From Maritalea sp047634455 (lineage in GTDB: Bacteria > Pseudomonadota > Alphaproteobacteria > Rhizobiales > Devosiaceae), in assembly GCF_047634455.1 (NCBI RefSeq), contig NZ_JBLIAI010000003.1:1-64000 (forward strand): a stretch of DNA of 64,000 nucleotides, read 5' to 3'. The notes under the pieces are model-generated. The model did not search any database and was not told the origin of the DNA. It saw nothing but the letters and a program-made list of their open reading frames with translations. This document shows, one piece after another, positions 44,411-53,205 of the stretch. How positions within the stretch are numbered: position 1 is the stretch's first letter; the number at the start of each line of letters is the position of its first letter. Made by a program: the position numbers and the translations under genes.

Positions 44411-45640
44411 ATGAACGCCCCAGCCAACTCACCGTCTGTCTTTCGACGCGCCAACCGGATTTCTGACATTTCGGTGTCAGAGATCATCAAAATTTCAACC
44501 CGCGCCCGCGAGTTGAAGGCACAAGGTTATCCGGTGATTATTTTGGGCGCTGGCGAGCCAGATTTTGACACGCCAGACCATGTTAAAGATGCAGCCCACA
44601 AAGCCATCGATGCGGGGATGACCAAATATACCCCGCTCGATGGTACGCCTGAACTCAAACTTGCCGTGTGCCGCAAATTGGCCCGCGGCAATGGCCTCAA
44701 ATATGAGCCAAAAAACATTTCGGTTTCTGCGGGCGCGAAACAAGTTCTCTATAACGCCTTCATGGCCACGCTGAACCACGGTGATGAGGTGGTGATCCCG
44801 ACACCATTTTGGACCACTTATGCCGATATCGTGCGCATTTGCGGTGGTGTGCCAGTGCTGGTGCAATGCCCGGGCGAGGCGGGTTTTAAACTACAACCCG
44901 AGCAGCTCGAAGAAGCGATCACCGACAAAACCCGATGGCTTTTGTTGAATTCTCCATCAAACCCCACGGGCGCGGCCTACAAAGCCGATGAGCTGCAAGC
45001 CCTCACCGACGTGTTGCTCAAACATCCCCATGTGTGGTTGATGAGCGACGATATTTACGAACACATCATTTATGATGATTTTCAATTCGTCACGCCCGTG
45101 CAAGTGGAACCGCGCCTTAAAGACCGTGCCTTGGTCATTAATGGGGTTTCTAAATCTCATGCCATGACGGGTTGGCGGCTCGGCTTTGGTGCGGGCCCTG
45201 AAGAATTGATCCGTGCCATGGCGGTCATTCAAAGCCAAGCCACCTCTTGCCCTTCGTCAATTTCCCAAGCCGCCGCCATTGAAGCGCTGGATGGTGACGA
45301 AACCTTCCTCAAAGCCCGCGCCGCCTCTTTCCAAGAGCGCCGGGATCTGGTCGTCGCCGGCCTGAACGCCATTGACGGCGTTCACTGCCGCACCCCAGAA
45401 GGCGCGTTTTACACGTTTTCGTCCTGCGAAGACCTGATTGGCAAGACCGCCCCCGACGGCACCAAAATCAACACTGACAGCGACTTCTGCCGCTACATTT
45501 TGGAGACCGCCCATGTGGCCATTGTGCCAGGTTCTGCGTTCGGGTTGTCACCCTATTTCCGGATATCCTACGCGGCGGCGAAGCCTGAGCTGGAAGAAGC
45601 GATTACGCGGATTCAGCAGGCTTGTGGGGAATTGGGATAG
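44411..45640 (+). CDS. Class I/II aminotransferase (aspartate aminotransferase-like)
   Basis: A 409-residue fold-type I PLP enzyme of the alphaproteobacterial AspB/AatA type. GAGEPDFDTPDHVKDAA and NSPSNPTGAAY are substrate and PLP-phosphate contacts, the PLP Lys is in NGVSKSHAMTGWR (near residue 249), and the C-terminal Arg in PYFRISYA binds the substrate carboxylate. It follows the aldehyde dehydrogenase by 32 bases on the same strand, so it may transaminate 2-aminoadipate to 2-oxoadipate; plain aspartate aminotransferase activity is equally consistent. Confidence 0.88.
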   Translation: MNAPANSPSVFRRANRISDISVSEIIKISTRARELKAQGYPVIILGAGEPDFDTPDHVKDAAHKAIDAGMTKYTPLDGTPELKLAVCRKLARGNGLKYEPKNISVSAGAKQVLYNAFMATLNHGDEVVIPTPFWTTYADIVRICGGVPVLVQCPGEAGFKLQPEQLEEAITDKTRWLLLNSPSNPTGAAYKADELQALTDVLLKHPHVWLMSDDIYEHIIYDDFQFVTPVQVEPRLKDRALVINGVSKSHAMTGWRLGFGAGPEELIRAMAVIQSQATSCPSSISQAAAIEALDGDETFLKARAASFQERRDLVVAGLNAIDGVHCRTPEGAFYTFSSCEDLIGKTAPDGTKINTDSDFCRYILETAHVAIVPGSAFGLSPYFRISYAAAKPELEEAITRIQQACGELG

Positions 45641-45689
45641 GGGTTGTTAAAAGGCGACTGGACGACAAATATGTTTTGTTTGGTGTCTA

Positions 45690-46322
45690 TCAATAATTAG
45701 CCGAATCTAAGATGGCCTGTATCGTTTCTTCAATTTGCGATGGCGAGTTCAAGTGAAATTCCCAGTATGGCGGACGGCTTTGCTTCAAGTGAATGTGCCT
45801 GAACGACTTTTGTTCAGGTCTAGCTTTTACGGAAACTAGAAATTGTTTGTTCCGGTTTTGAATTGTAATTGCCATGAAATTGTGTGGACTAGCGATCCAC
45901 TTCCGCCCTTCGCCTTCGATTAGTGTATCATCGTGGTGTTTTCTCACCCCGCTCAAGACTTGCTGGATTATTCTAGTCATACCCTCATCGAGATGAGATT
46001 TGCAGGCCGCGATAAAATCAATATCTGCTGCCGATGGATGCAATACGTCAGTGTCTTGCCGCTGCGCTTTGAGGACATCTTGTGGGTTCAGATCAACAAG
46101 CACCGCTTCCTCGATTTCACCTATGTTTAGCGTAAGCACTCCATCGTAATTGACGGTAAGTGTCCTAGTTTCGACATCGTATTCAGGGGAGCTTACAGCG
46201 ATTATGCTTCGCCCACCTTTCACAAGTGGATTTTGTCCAAAACGTCTCGCTTCAAAAGGAGAAAGTGGCGCAATCCAGGTGCCTGATCCGAGTGAGTTGA
46301 CCATAGAGAATGTAAGAAGCAT
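45690..46322 (-). CDS. Protein of unknown function
   Basis: A 210-residue soluble protein with no recognised family and no signal peptide. Its codons look more AT-rich than its neighbours'. An N-terminal strand-rich half (SIIAVSSPEYDVETRTLTVN) includes ALVLNIGEIEEAVLVD-like acidic stretches, and the C-terminal quarter has a basic strand-helix pattern (ITIQNRNKQFLVSVKARPEQ) ending in an amphipathic helix, SQIEETIQAILDSANY. The start at 46322 has AAGGA about 10 bases upstream. It is convergent with the aminotransferase and borders a repeat cluster, a typical position for an accessory gene. Confidence 0.5.
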   Translation of the reverse strand: MLLTFSMVNSLGSGTWIAPLSPFEARRFGQNPLVKGGRSIIAVSSPEYDVETRTLTVNYDGVLTLNIGEIEEAVLVDLNPQDVLKAQRQDTDVLHPSAADIDFIAACKSHLDEGMTRIIQQVLSGVRKHHDDTLIEGEGRKWIASPHNFMAITIQNRNKQFLVSVKARPEQKSFRHIHLKQSRPPYWEFHLNSPSQIEETIQAILDSANY

Positions 46323-46860
46323 AATAAAAGTCCTTCAGTAGATTATCTCAGTAATATACTGAATAGCGATTTCTGTCAATAATCCAAATTATTGTTACGT
46401 CTACCATTGGAGCAAGCGTCACCCTGAGCTTGTCGAAGGGTGGACGCAACCATTTTGGTTCGACACGTTCAGCATGAGGCTGCTTTCATCTCTCGTCATC
46501 AACTCTGTTGCATTTTGCAGTTGCTATCTCTGATTTTGGCGTTCGCGATTGTTATGATTTTTCTCATGAGTGCTCGGGTCAAGCGCGAGGGCGACGATGG
46601 TGCGCAATTGCTATGCCATAAACCCCTACCGTCACCCCGTATGTAGTCCGGGGTGACGGCGCGAGCGCCATCCAGTTGTCCGGGAATGCCGCAACGGTGC
46701 TGGACCACATATCCTGTGGCCGCCCGCACGTGATGCGGGGTCTAAACTGTGCGAGCAACATTCACCCACCTTATGGGGAGCCTGTGACTCCATGAATGAA
46801 GTGCATGAGCTTTTACCCTTCGGCAGGCCCAGGATGAGGAGTAGGGGAGATATGCACATC
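46323..46860. other. Intergenic stretch left of the third repeat cluster
   Basis: No gene is supported. It holds one CTGAGCTTGTCGAAGGG motif at 46424-46440, which recurs as an inverted pair at 47376-47447, and scattered GTCCGGGGTGAC-like fragments near 46645. Short open frames here are not conserved in character. Confidence 0.5.
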
Positions 46861-46900
46861 CCCCCACCCTTGCTCCCTCCCCACAAGGGGGAGGGAAACG
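46861..46900. repeat. P element, forward
   Basis: CCCCCACCCTTGCTCCCTCC followed by CCACAAGGGGGAGGGAAACG matches the forward P element, with GCTC in place of AATC in the tail. Confidence 0.8.
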
Positions 46901-46932
46901 CTGAGTTGAAATGTCTTGCCGCATATCCACCA

Positions 46933-47040
46933 TTGTCATCCCTGCGCAGGCAGGGATCCAGGCCGGAATGTCCAAAAATGCTAGCGCTTGCGGCTCTTGC
47001 CTGTGTTGCACTGGATCCCCGCTTTCGCGAGGATGACAGC
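46933..47040. repeat. REP-like GGATCC hairpin elements
   Basis: TCATCCCTGCGCAGGCAGGGAT and, further on, CTGGATCCCCGCTTTCGCGAGG are the two ends of a widespread bacterial intergenic element with CCCGC...GCGGG stems, here inverted relative to each other across about 60 bases. Confidence 0.65.
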
Positions 47041-47163
47041 AGAGAATGTCGCTATGTTCGGCACCAACCGGCGGCATGAAAAATGCCCGGGGGTGCCGGG
47101 CCAGCCTTTGCGGCGCGAGCGCAACAAAATGCGACCGGAACGACCAACGGCGGCGCAAAAAAC

Positions 47164-47250
47164 ATTTCCCTCCCCCAAGTGGGGAGGGATTAAGGTGGGG
47201 GGCGACCTTTGCAATAAAGTTAAGCGCTCCGGATCAAGTCCGGGGAGGCC
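47164..47250. repeat. P element, reverse, with a CCGG hairpin
   Basis: TCCCTCCCCCAAGTGGGGAG followed by GGATTAAGGTGGGGG is a reverse P element. CCGGATCAAGTCCGGGGAGG at about 47229-47250 is the hairpin that also follows reverse P copies at 7316 and 7685. Confidence 0.85.
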
Positions 47251-47372
47251 ATGAAGAGAGGTTGATTTTTCCCCACGAGGCATTCCCGGACAAAGAAGTG
47301 GCGCTCACGCCACGCAGGCTGATCCAGGATCAATCGGGCGAAACAATAAGTCTACGTCCCTTATGGTGAACC

Positions 47373-47447
47373 TCACCCTGAGCTTGTCGAAGGGCGAACC
47401 GTGAGTGTAGCGCACAACCCACGGTCCTTCGACAAGTTCAGGATGAG
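47373..47447. repeat. Inverted CTTGTCGAAGG repeat pair
   Basis: CACCCTGAGCTTGTCGAAGG and CCTTCGACAAGTTCAGGATG lie in opposite orientation about 35 bases apart, giving a long imperfect stem. The same motif occurs singly at 46424. Confidence 0.85.
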
Positions 47448-47512
47448 GAGGGAGTGTGGCGAGGGCTTTGGATAGAAACCAAGGGCGGAGCGAAAGAAAG
47501 TATGGCCTCGGA

Positions 47513-47593
47513 TCAAGTCCGGGGAAGCCCATACTAAGATGTTACCAAAGAACTATCTCCCTCCCCTTGATGGGGAGGGATTAAGGGTGGGGT
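47513..47593. repeat. CCGG hairpin and reverse P element next to the permease gene
   Basis: GGATCAAGTCCGGGGAAGCC is followed by TCCCTCCCCTTGATGGGGAG with the ATTAAGGGTGGGG tail. The tail ends three bases before the stop codon of the ABC permease, so it may act as that operon's transcript end. Confidence 0.8.
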
Positions 47594-47596
47594 GAC

Positions 47597-48439
47597 TTAG
47601 CGAATAATTTGCGGTTTGAACTTAATGCGTTGCCGCTGGTTTGCCGGCAGGTGCCTGTTAAGCCGTTTGTTGATCAGTGCATAGACCCCGATCACGCAAA
47701 GCGTGAGGATGATGAAATACATTCCCAAAATTGGATAGGGCACAAACGGGTTGAAGGTTTTGTCCGCAAAATAGCTGGCGTAATAAAGCGCGTCGCCGCG
47801 TTGTTGCCAGGCGGGGAAGCCGGAGAAAAACACCAAGGTTGTTGCGTGGAACAAAAAGATGGCTTCGTTGGTGTAAGCGGGCCAAGCCAAACGCAGCATC
47901 GTCGGCCAAATCACCCGCTTAAAGCGTGGCCAACCGCTTAACCCGTAGGCATCTGCCGCCTCCACGTCGCCTCTGGGGACGGACCGGAGCGCGCCATAAA
48001 AGATTTCGCCCGAATATGCAGCGGTGTTGAGGAACAAAACAATTGCCGCTCCCATCCACGCTTTGGTTAGCCAGCGGGTTTCGGCGGTAATTTCCGCGAA
48101 ACCAAGATTGATGTCGATCCCCAGCTTAGGGAGTTGCACAAAGATTTCATAGGCCAAGAAAAACTGGATAAATAATGGCGAGCCGCGGAACAAAAATATG
48201 AACCATTCCGCAGGCTTGCGGACCCAATAACTATTTGAGTTTTTAGCGACTGCAACCGCGGTGGCCAAAAAGAAGCCTGTGACCAGCGCGATCAATCCGA
48301 AATAGATATTCCAGATCATCCCAGAACCAATCAAAGTGAATTGTTGGCAAAGGGTAAAGTCTGTTTTAGGCAACAGGCGTGCGCCAATACCAATAGAGCG
48401 TAACCCATAATCGGAGATGGTTTGAAGGCAATCGTTCAT
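47597..48439 (-). CDS. hisM: Amino acid ABC transporter permease (HisM-like)
   Basis: A 280-residue inner-membrane permease of the polar amino acid type. LFRGSPLFIQFFLAYEIF and the EAA loop LRSVPRGDVEAADAYGLSGW are diagnostic. Its start overlaps the stop of the HisQ-like gene (ATGA), so the two permeases are translated together as the heterodimeric channel. It is the last gene of the four-gene ATPase-binding protein-Q-M operon. Confidence 0.9.
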   Translation of the reverse strand: MNDCLQTISDYGLRSIGIGARLLPKTDFTLCQQFTLIGSGMIWNIYFGLIALVTGFFLATAVAVAKNSNSYWVRKPAEWFIFLFRGSPLFIQFFLAYEIFVQLPKLGIDINLGFAEITAETRWLTKAWMGAAIVLFLNTAAYSGEIFYGALRSVPRGDVEAADAYGLSGWPRFKRVIWPTMLRLAWPAYTNEAIFLFHATTLVFFSGFPAWQQRGDALYYASYFADKTFNPFVPYPILGMYFIILTLCVIGVYALINKRLNRHLPANQRQRIKFKPQIIR

Positions 48440-49320
48440 GATGCGACCGCCTTGCGTTGGGATTCACCACCCAGTGTGGCTTGCCCGTTTGTCAGTTTAG
48501 CCATCAATTTGCCAAGCGCAATTTCGCTCACTTTTGTCAGCGATAAGTAAAAAACCAGTAGCCCAAGGAAATAATACAAGCGCCAGTCGCCGTGCGGATA
48601 GTCGAATATTTGTGTCTTAGAACCGCCAAGCTCGCGGGCCCAATAAACAATGTCCTCGACGCCAAGCAGAAACAAAAGCGGTGTCGCCTTAATCAAAATC
48701 ATCCAAAGATTGGAGAGGCCCGGCAGTGCATAAACCCACATTTGCGGCACCAAAATGCGCCAGAATGTTTGTCGGCGCGACATGCCATAAGCCTCGGCTG
48801 TTTCCAGCTGGCCGCGCGGCACGGCACCCATGCCGCCATATAGAACATTGGCCGCAAAGGCGCCAAAAACGATAGAAAAGGTCAACACCGCCAACAAAAA
48901 CCCGTACGTTTCGTGGATCCATTGCGGCGATGAAGATAAAGGTAATTTTGCTGCCGCACAGACAACAAAGTCATTGCCCTGACGAATGGGCTCAGTCCAT
49001 TCGGGACAGAGAACTTTTTGGCGCACATATTCAAAGGCTTGATCAAGTGCGATCACAAAAAACAAAAAGAACGCAATGTCAGGAATGCCGCGCACAATTG
49101 CGGTGTAACCTTTGCCGAACCATCGCAATGGGGCGATTGTAGAGCGTGCCGCTGTCGCCCCACCAAACCCAAAAAGCAATGCGATTGGCGCAGTTATGGT
49201 AATTAATACCATGACGGTGATGAAAGAGCCGTAGAACGCGAATTGTTTTCCCGTGGTGAGATAACAGGCGAGCCAAGTTGCTCCTTCAAGTGTCTTTGGT
49301 TCTGCGCAAAAAGAAAACAT
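48436..49320 (-). CDS. hisQ: Amino acid ABC transporter permease (HisQ-like)
   Basis: A 294-residue permease. YTAIVRGIPDIAFFLFFVIA and the EAA loop AVPRGQLETAEAYGMSRRQT are typical of HisQ/ArtQ. A periplasmic loop (about residues 100-140, with CPEWTEPIRQGNDFVVCAAA) is longer than usual and carries two Cys. It is separated from the binding-protein gene by a strong hairpin, which usually gives the permeases a lower dose. Confidence 0.9.
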   Translation of the reverse strand: MFSFCAEPKTLEGATWLACYLTTGKQFAFYGSFITVMVLITITAPIALLFGFGGATAARSTIAPLRWFGKGYTAIVRGIPDIAFFLFFVIALDQAFEYVRQKVLCPEWTEPIRQGNDFVVCAAAKLPLSSSPQWIHETYGFLLAVLTFSIVFGAFAANVLYGGMGAVPRGQLETAEAYGMSRRQTFWRILVPQMWVYALPGLSNLWMILIKATPLLFLLGVEDIVYWARELGGSKTQIFDYPHGDWRLYYFLGLLVFYLSLTKVSEIALGKLMAKLTNGQATLGGESQRKAVAS

Positions 49321-49339
49321 GGATACTCAATGTGTTGGC

Positions 49340-49373
49340 ATTAATGGGGCCGACAACAAGCGGCCCCATTAAT
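49340..49373. promoter_or_regulatory. Intercistronic hairpin after the binding-protein gene
   Basis: ATTAATGGGGCCG and its exact inverse pair around an 8-base loop, between the binding-protein and HisQ genes. There is no T-run in the minus direction, so mRNA stabilisation or partial attenuation of the permease genes is likelier than full termination. Confidence 0.75.
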
Positions 49374-49387
49374 ATTTTCAGATTTGC

Positions 49388-50113
49388 TTACTCGTAAGTT
49401 GCGATTTCGTCGCCGAACCACTTTTTAAGCATTGTGTTCAACGTACCGTCAGCTTTCATTGAAGAAATCGCTGTGTTGAACTTTGTGCGCATTTCGCCGT
49501 CAGATTCACGAACACCCATGCCAACGCCACCGCCAATAGAAACGTTTGGACCGGTAAACATCAGTTCGCCATTTGATTCGGCAACGATTGGAACAAGGAA
49601 ATCTTTGTCCGCAAGAACGGCATCTGCTTCGCCGTTTCGAACCGCTGCAATGGTTTCGTCTGGTGTTGCAAACTCAACCAAAGTCGCGCCAGATTCTGCA
49701 ACATATGCCGCTTGAATCGTACCGGTTTGGGCAGCTATGATGCCTGTCGCCAAATCTATGTCATCTGACATGGCAACAATCGCTGATGGGCTCGGCGGAA
49801 TATAGTCTTGCGTGAAGTCGATAACTTCATCCCGCTCGTCTGTGATCGACATGCCCGCAACGATGGTATCATAGTTGCCAGAAACCAAGTTCGGGATGAT
49901 TGAATCCCATTCGTTGGTTACCCACTCGCAGGTCAATTCTGCGCGCTTGCAAAGCTCATCGCCCAACTCGCGCTCAAAACCGTCAACTTCGCCAGCGTCG
50001 TTGATAAAGTTATAGGGCGGATATGCGCCCTCAGTACCCATGCGAACTGTCTGCGCCATTGCAAAGCTTGTGCCCATCGCCAATGCGGCGACTGCGATGA
50101 TGATTTTCTTCAT
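49388..50113 (-). CDS. Periplasmic amino acid-binding protein
   Basis: A 241-residue solute-binding protein of the HisJ/LAO type. A signal peptide ends FAMAQ (about residue 21). MGTEGAYPPYNFINDAGEVD is the conserved start of the mature protein, FERELGDELCKRAELTCEWV carries the usual Cys pair, and NLVSGNYDTIVAGMSITDER is the ligand-binding segment with the Thr-Arg contacts of basic amino acid binders. Lysine, arginine or ornithine is the likely ligand, which fits a lysine-breakdown locus. Confidence 0.88.
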   Translation of the reverse strand: MKKIIIAVAALAMGTSFAMAQTVRMGTEGAYPPYNFINDAGEVDGFERELGDELCKRAELTCEWVTNEWDSIIPNLVSGNYDTIVAGMSITDERDEVIDFTQDYIPPSPSAIVAMSDDIDLATGIIAAQTGTIQAAYVAESGATLVEFATPDETIAAVRNGEADAVLADKDFLVPIVAESNGELMFTGPNVSIGGGVGMGVRESDGEMRTKFNTAISSMKADGTLNTMLKKWFGDEIATYE

Positions 50114-50165
50114 TTTGTTCTCCCTTATAAAGCTAATATTATTTGTTTTGTTATTGCCTCAGCAC

Positions 50166-50945
50166 TTAATCAGCAGTACCCGCGCTGAGGAATTGTTGTA
50201 ACCGCTTGGTTTTTGGATTGCCAAATAGCTCGATTGGTGGTCCTTGTTCTTCAATCTTACCCAGATGCAAAAATACAACATGGTCAGAAACATCGGCGGC
50301 CAACTTCATATCATGGGTGACCAACAGCATGGTGCGCCCTTCCTTGGCCAAATCCTTGATAACTTTCACCACTTCTTGCTCAAGTTCAGGGTCAAGCGCG
50401 GAAGTGGGTTCGTCGAACAATAAGGCTTCAGGTTCCATCGCCAAGGCGCGCGCAATCGCTGCGCGTTGTTGTTGACCGCCCGAAAGCATTGCCGGGAACA
50501 CATCGCATTTGTCGCCAATACCAACCTTGTCGAGCAGCATACGAGCCCGCGCCTCAACCTCTTCAACCGGCTGTCGCAAAACGGTCAGCGGTGCCTCCAT
50601 GACATTTTGTAAAATCGTCATATGCGACCAAAGATTGAACTGTTGGAACACCATCGACAGGTTGGTGCGCACCGCGATCACTTGCGCTTTGTCAGACGGA
50701 TGCCGGTTATGGCTTTTCCCCTTCCACTGGATGGGGGTACCATCAAACAAAATTTCACCTTGCTGGCTGTCTTCGAGCAAGTTTGCACACCGCAGCAAAG
50801 TGGATTTGCCTGAACCGGATGAACCAATTAGGCTCACCACGTCGCCTTTGTTGGCGACGATATCAACGCCCTTCAAGACTTCAAGATCACCATAACTCTT
50901 GTGTAGATCGCGTATTTCGATGACCGGTATTTGGTTTTCTGCCAT
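50166..50945 (-). CDS. hisP: Amino acid ABC transporter ATPase (HisP-like)
   Basis: A 259-residue ABC ATPase. Walker A is GSSGSGKSTLLRC, the signature LSGGQQQRAAIARALA, and Walker B LLFDEPTSALDPE with the H-loop in LVTHDM. VFQQFNLWSHMT is the Q-loop segment of HisP. The ATG at 50945 (MAENQIPVIEI) is chosen over a TTG nine codons upstream. First gene of the transport operon. Confidence 0.92.
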   Translation of the reverse strand: MAENQIPVIEIRDLHKSYGDLEVLKGVDIVANKGDVVSLIGSSGSGKSTLLRCANLLEDSQQGEILFDGTPIQWKGKSHNRHPSDKAQVIAVRTNLSMVFQQFNLWSHMTILQNVMEAPLTVLRQPVEEVEARARMLLDKVGIGDKCDVFPAMLSGGQQQRAAIARALAMEPEALLFDEPTSALDPELEQEVVKVIKDLAKEGRTMLLVTHDMKLAADVSDHVVFLHLGKIEEQGPPIELFGNPKTKRLQQFLSAGTAD

Positions 50946-51404
50946 GCTTACTTTCTTAAACTGTTTGATCAAAGATTAGGCATATTTTAACGCAACTGCA
51001 AAGGCGTAACTGCCCGCAATTGAACAAAATCGTCCATATCTTTGTTCAGTCTGGTTTTTTGGTTGTGTACAAGACGTACATAAGCGCGGCACGCAACAAA
51101 ATGCATGGCGTCCAATATGTGGTGTGCCCACAACTGGCTTGAAAAGCTTGCCATCTTCCTCCCTCCATTTGCACAGATTCTATACCCAAAGAACCAAGTG
51201 CATTTGTTTTTGGCCCTCCAACCAAAAACTGATCACCCTTTTGCGTGACCATCGCAATGTCAGCGCTTGGCCGACATTGCGAATTCTGATTATGAAGGGT
51301 CAGCAATCGTTTGAATAGTCAAATAATTGCTCAAAAGTGACCCTCCTTGTTACATATTGTGCATGTAGATTTTACATAATGCACATATCGTCTGGGGCTG
51401 CGGT
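50946..51404. promoter_or_regulatory. Transport-operon promoter region with inverted repeats
   Basis: No gene is supported in these 459 bases. TGAACAAA (51021-51028) is inverted at 51041-51048, in the likely promoter of the ABC operon. TCGCAATGTC (51252-51261) is inverted at 51273-51282, and CCGACAT within it (51271-51277) is the complement of ATGTCGG, a motif repeated beside the Lrp gene. A short minus-strand frame at 51046-51306 lacks a recognisable protein. Confidence 0.5.
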
Positions 51405-52520
51405 TTACGCCGCTTTTGATGTTGTATGTTCCGTTTCGAACGGTTTACCCAGATAAAGCGCCCCGAAACGGTTGGCCAAAAATGCGTCCAGGTCAATTTG
51501 TTCTTGCCGCACAAAGCCCGCTTGTGGCAAACGGCCAAGACGCATCAAATCCATTGCCGCGGTAACGCCGGCAGCGGTGGTGATTTGAATGGCGCTCCAA
51601 TTGTGGCCAGCCACATCCATGGCTGTTGAAACGTTGACGAACGAGCGCTCTTCAAATTGCCCATCAACCATGCCCGTTGCCGTGCAAAACACGGTCACTT
51701 GGTCCTGACGGGTGCGTGGCAGCCCGTTCTCGAAAATTTCGCACATCAAGTCTTGGCGCTTATTCAATTTCAAATCATTCAATAGAATGTTGAGAATATC
51801 GCGGTGACCCGGATAGCGGATCGAACGGTAGGAAACGTTCTGCGCGCGGCCCGCCAGCGTATCGCACAAGGTGCCCAAACCGCCCGATGTGTTGAACGCC
51901 TCGTAGTCAATGCCATCCAGGGAGAAGTTCTCAAGGTTTTCAAGCGGGGCCACTTCTTTGAGTTGACCATCAACCAAGGCTTCGCACGGGTTGCAATATT
52001 CATTGACTAAGCCTTCGGTTGACCAGGTCAGATTGTATTTCAGCGCATTTGTTGGGTAACGCGGTAGCGCGCCAACACGCATGGAAAGGTCTTCAATTGT
52101 GTCAAACTGTTTGGCGAGGTGGTAGCCCGCAATGCCGACAAATCCGGGGGCCAAACCGCATTGTGGCATAAAGGCTGATTTGGCGTCTTTGGCCAAATCC
52201 ATCACAAATTTGGTGGATTTCACATCCTCGGTGAGGTCGAAATAATTCGCACCAGCTTTTTTAGCCGCCGTTGCGATTGCAGGCGTCAAGAAATAGGGCG
52301 CAGCGCTTAAAACTGCGTTTTTGCCTGCTAATGCCGCTAAAAGTTCGGCCTCGTTACCCACATCGACCTTTTTTGTGGCAATGCCCAACGCAGCAACTTG
52401 CTCAAGCATCTTGTCATCTGCGTCGGCAATGGTAACGTTAAACTCAGGCGCGCTCTGCAAAATTACTGCCACCATACGGCCGATATTTCCGCCGCCAACA
52501 ATCAAAACTTCCCAATTCAT
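51405..52520 (-). CDS. Saccharopine dehydrogenase-family protein, likely lysine 6-dehydrogenase
   Basis: A 371-residue enzyme with an N-terminal Rossmann domain (VLIVGGGNIGRMVAVILQSA, then TIADADDKMLEQV) and the saccharopine dehydrogenase C-terminal domain (CGLAPGFVGIAGYHLAKQFD, GLGTLCDTLAGRAQNVSYRS, IRYPGHRDILNILL). This sub-branch contains lysine 6-dehydrogenases that convert L-lysine to piperideine-6-carboxylate. That activity would feed the aldehyde dehydrogenase at 42.9 kb. Saccharopine or carboxynorspermidine dehydrogenase are the alternatives. It is divergent from the Lrp gene. Confidence 0.75.
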   Translation of the reverse strand: MNWEVLIVGGGNIGRMVAVILQSAPEFNVTIADADDKMLEQVAALGIATKKVDVGNEAELLAALAGKNAVLSAAPYFLTPAIATAAKKAGANYFDLTEDVKSTKFVMDLAKDAKSAFMPQCGLAPGFVGIAGYHLAKQFDTIEDLSMRVGALPRYPTNALKYNLTWSTEGLVNEYCNPCEALVDGQLKEVAPLENLENFSLDGIDYEAFNTSGGLGTLCDTLAGRAQNVSYRSIRYPGHRDILNILLNDLKLNKRQDLMCEIFENGLPRTRQDQVTVFCTATGMVDGQFEERSFVNVSTAMDVAGHNWSAIQITTAAGVTAAMDLMRLGRLPQAGFVRQEQIDLDAFLANRFGALYLGKPFETEHTTSKAA

Positions 52521-52572
52521 ATCTATTCCTCAAGTTGGAAAACTGTATTGAGGACAATTGTGCCGGATTTGA

Positions 52573-52733
52573 ATGTCGGATAACAGAAGCGCAAAAGCCA
52601 AAACCCCGTTATAATGACGGATATTTCATCGAAATTCCGACATTTTGTCAGTCATTAGGATTTGATTAACCTTAAACCTCTTGAAATGTCGGCACAAAAT
52701 AATATTGGACTATTTCGTCATTTTGTCGGATAA
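52573..52733. promoter_or_regulatory. Repeated WTGTCGG motifs between the dehydrogenase and lrp genes
   Basis: ATGTCGG occurs at 52573-52579 and 52686-52692, TTGTCGG at 52723-52729, and the complement CCGACAT at 52637-52643. Two copies continue as GGATAA. Four copies within 160 bases of a divergent promoter are unlikely by chance and suit cooperative Lrp binding. Confidence 0.55.
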
Positions 52734-52758
52734 TCGCCAAAATACCAAGGAGGATGTT

Positions 52759-53205
52759 TTGGGCTATAAGGCGTTGCGGGATGATTTGGATCGTGAACTT
52801 GTGGCGTTGCTGCAAGCCAATGCGCGCGCCAAAACCTCGGACATTGCCAAAAAACTCGGCATTGCCCGCACCACGGTGCATGAGCGGATTACAAGGCTCG
52901 AGCGCTTAGGCTATATCACCGGCTACACCGTCAAACTTGCCCAAGACCCGGGTCAACAAATGGTCGAGGCCTTTGTATTGATCGAAGTGCTGCAGCAACA
53001 AAACAAGCAGATCAATCAAAAACTCGCCAGTTTCCCCGAAGTGAAATTGAGTTTGGCGATCAGTGGTGAATTTGACCTTTTGGTTTCCATCGAAGCGCCA
53101 CAACTCGAAGATATCGACGAAGTGATTGACGAAATTGCCTTGATCCCCGGCGTGCGCCGCACCCAAAGCTCGCTTGTGTTGGGCCGGAAATTGGATCGGC
53201 GCTAA
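52759..53205 (+). CDS. Lrp/AsnC family regulator
   Basis: A 148-residue Lrp-type regulator. The N-terminal helix-turn-helix is TSDIAKKLGIARTTVHERIT followed by RLERLGYITGYTVKL, and the C-terminal RAM domain covers VEAFVLIEVLQQQNKQINQK through VRRTQSSLVLGRKLD. The start is assigned to TTG at 52759, five bases after a perfect AAGGAGG; the frame is open to 52681 but no other start has a ribosome site. Probably controls the divergent dehydrogenase gene in response to lysine. Confidence 0.87.
   Translation: MGYKALRDDLDRELVALLQANARAKTSDIAKKLGIARTTVHERITRLERLGYITGYTVKLAQDPGQQMVEAFVLIEVLQQQNKQINQKLASFPEVKLSLAISGEFDLLVSIEAPQLEDIDEVIDEIALIPGVRRTQSSLVLGRKLDRR

Noticed and set aside
51046..51306. An 86-codon minus-strand frame before the ABC operon
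   Set aside because: It overlaps the likely promoter and inverted repeats and has no recognisable family or convincing ribosome site. A degenerate gene cannot be excluded.
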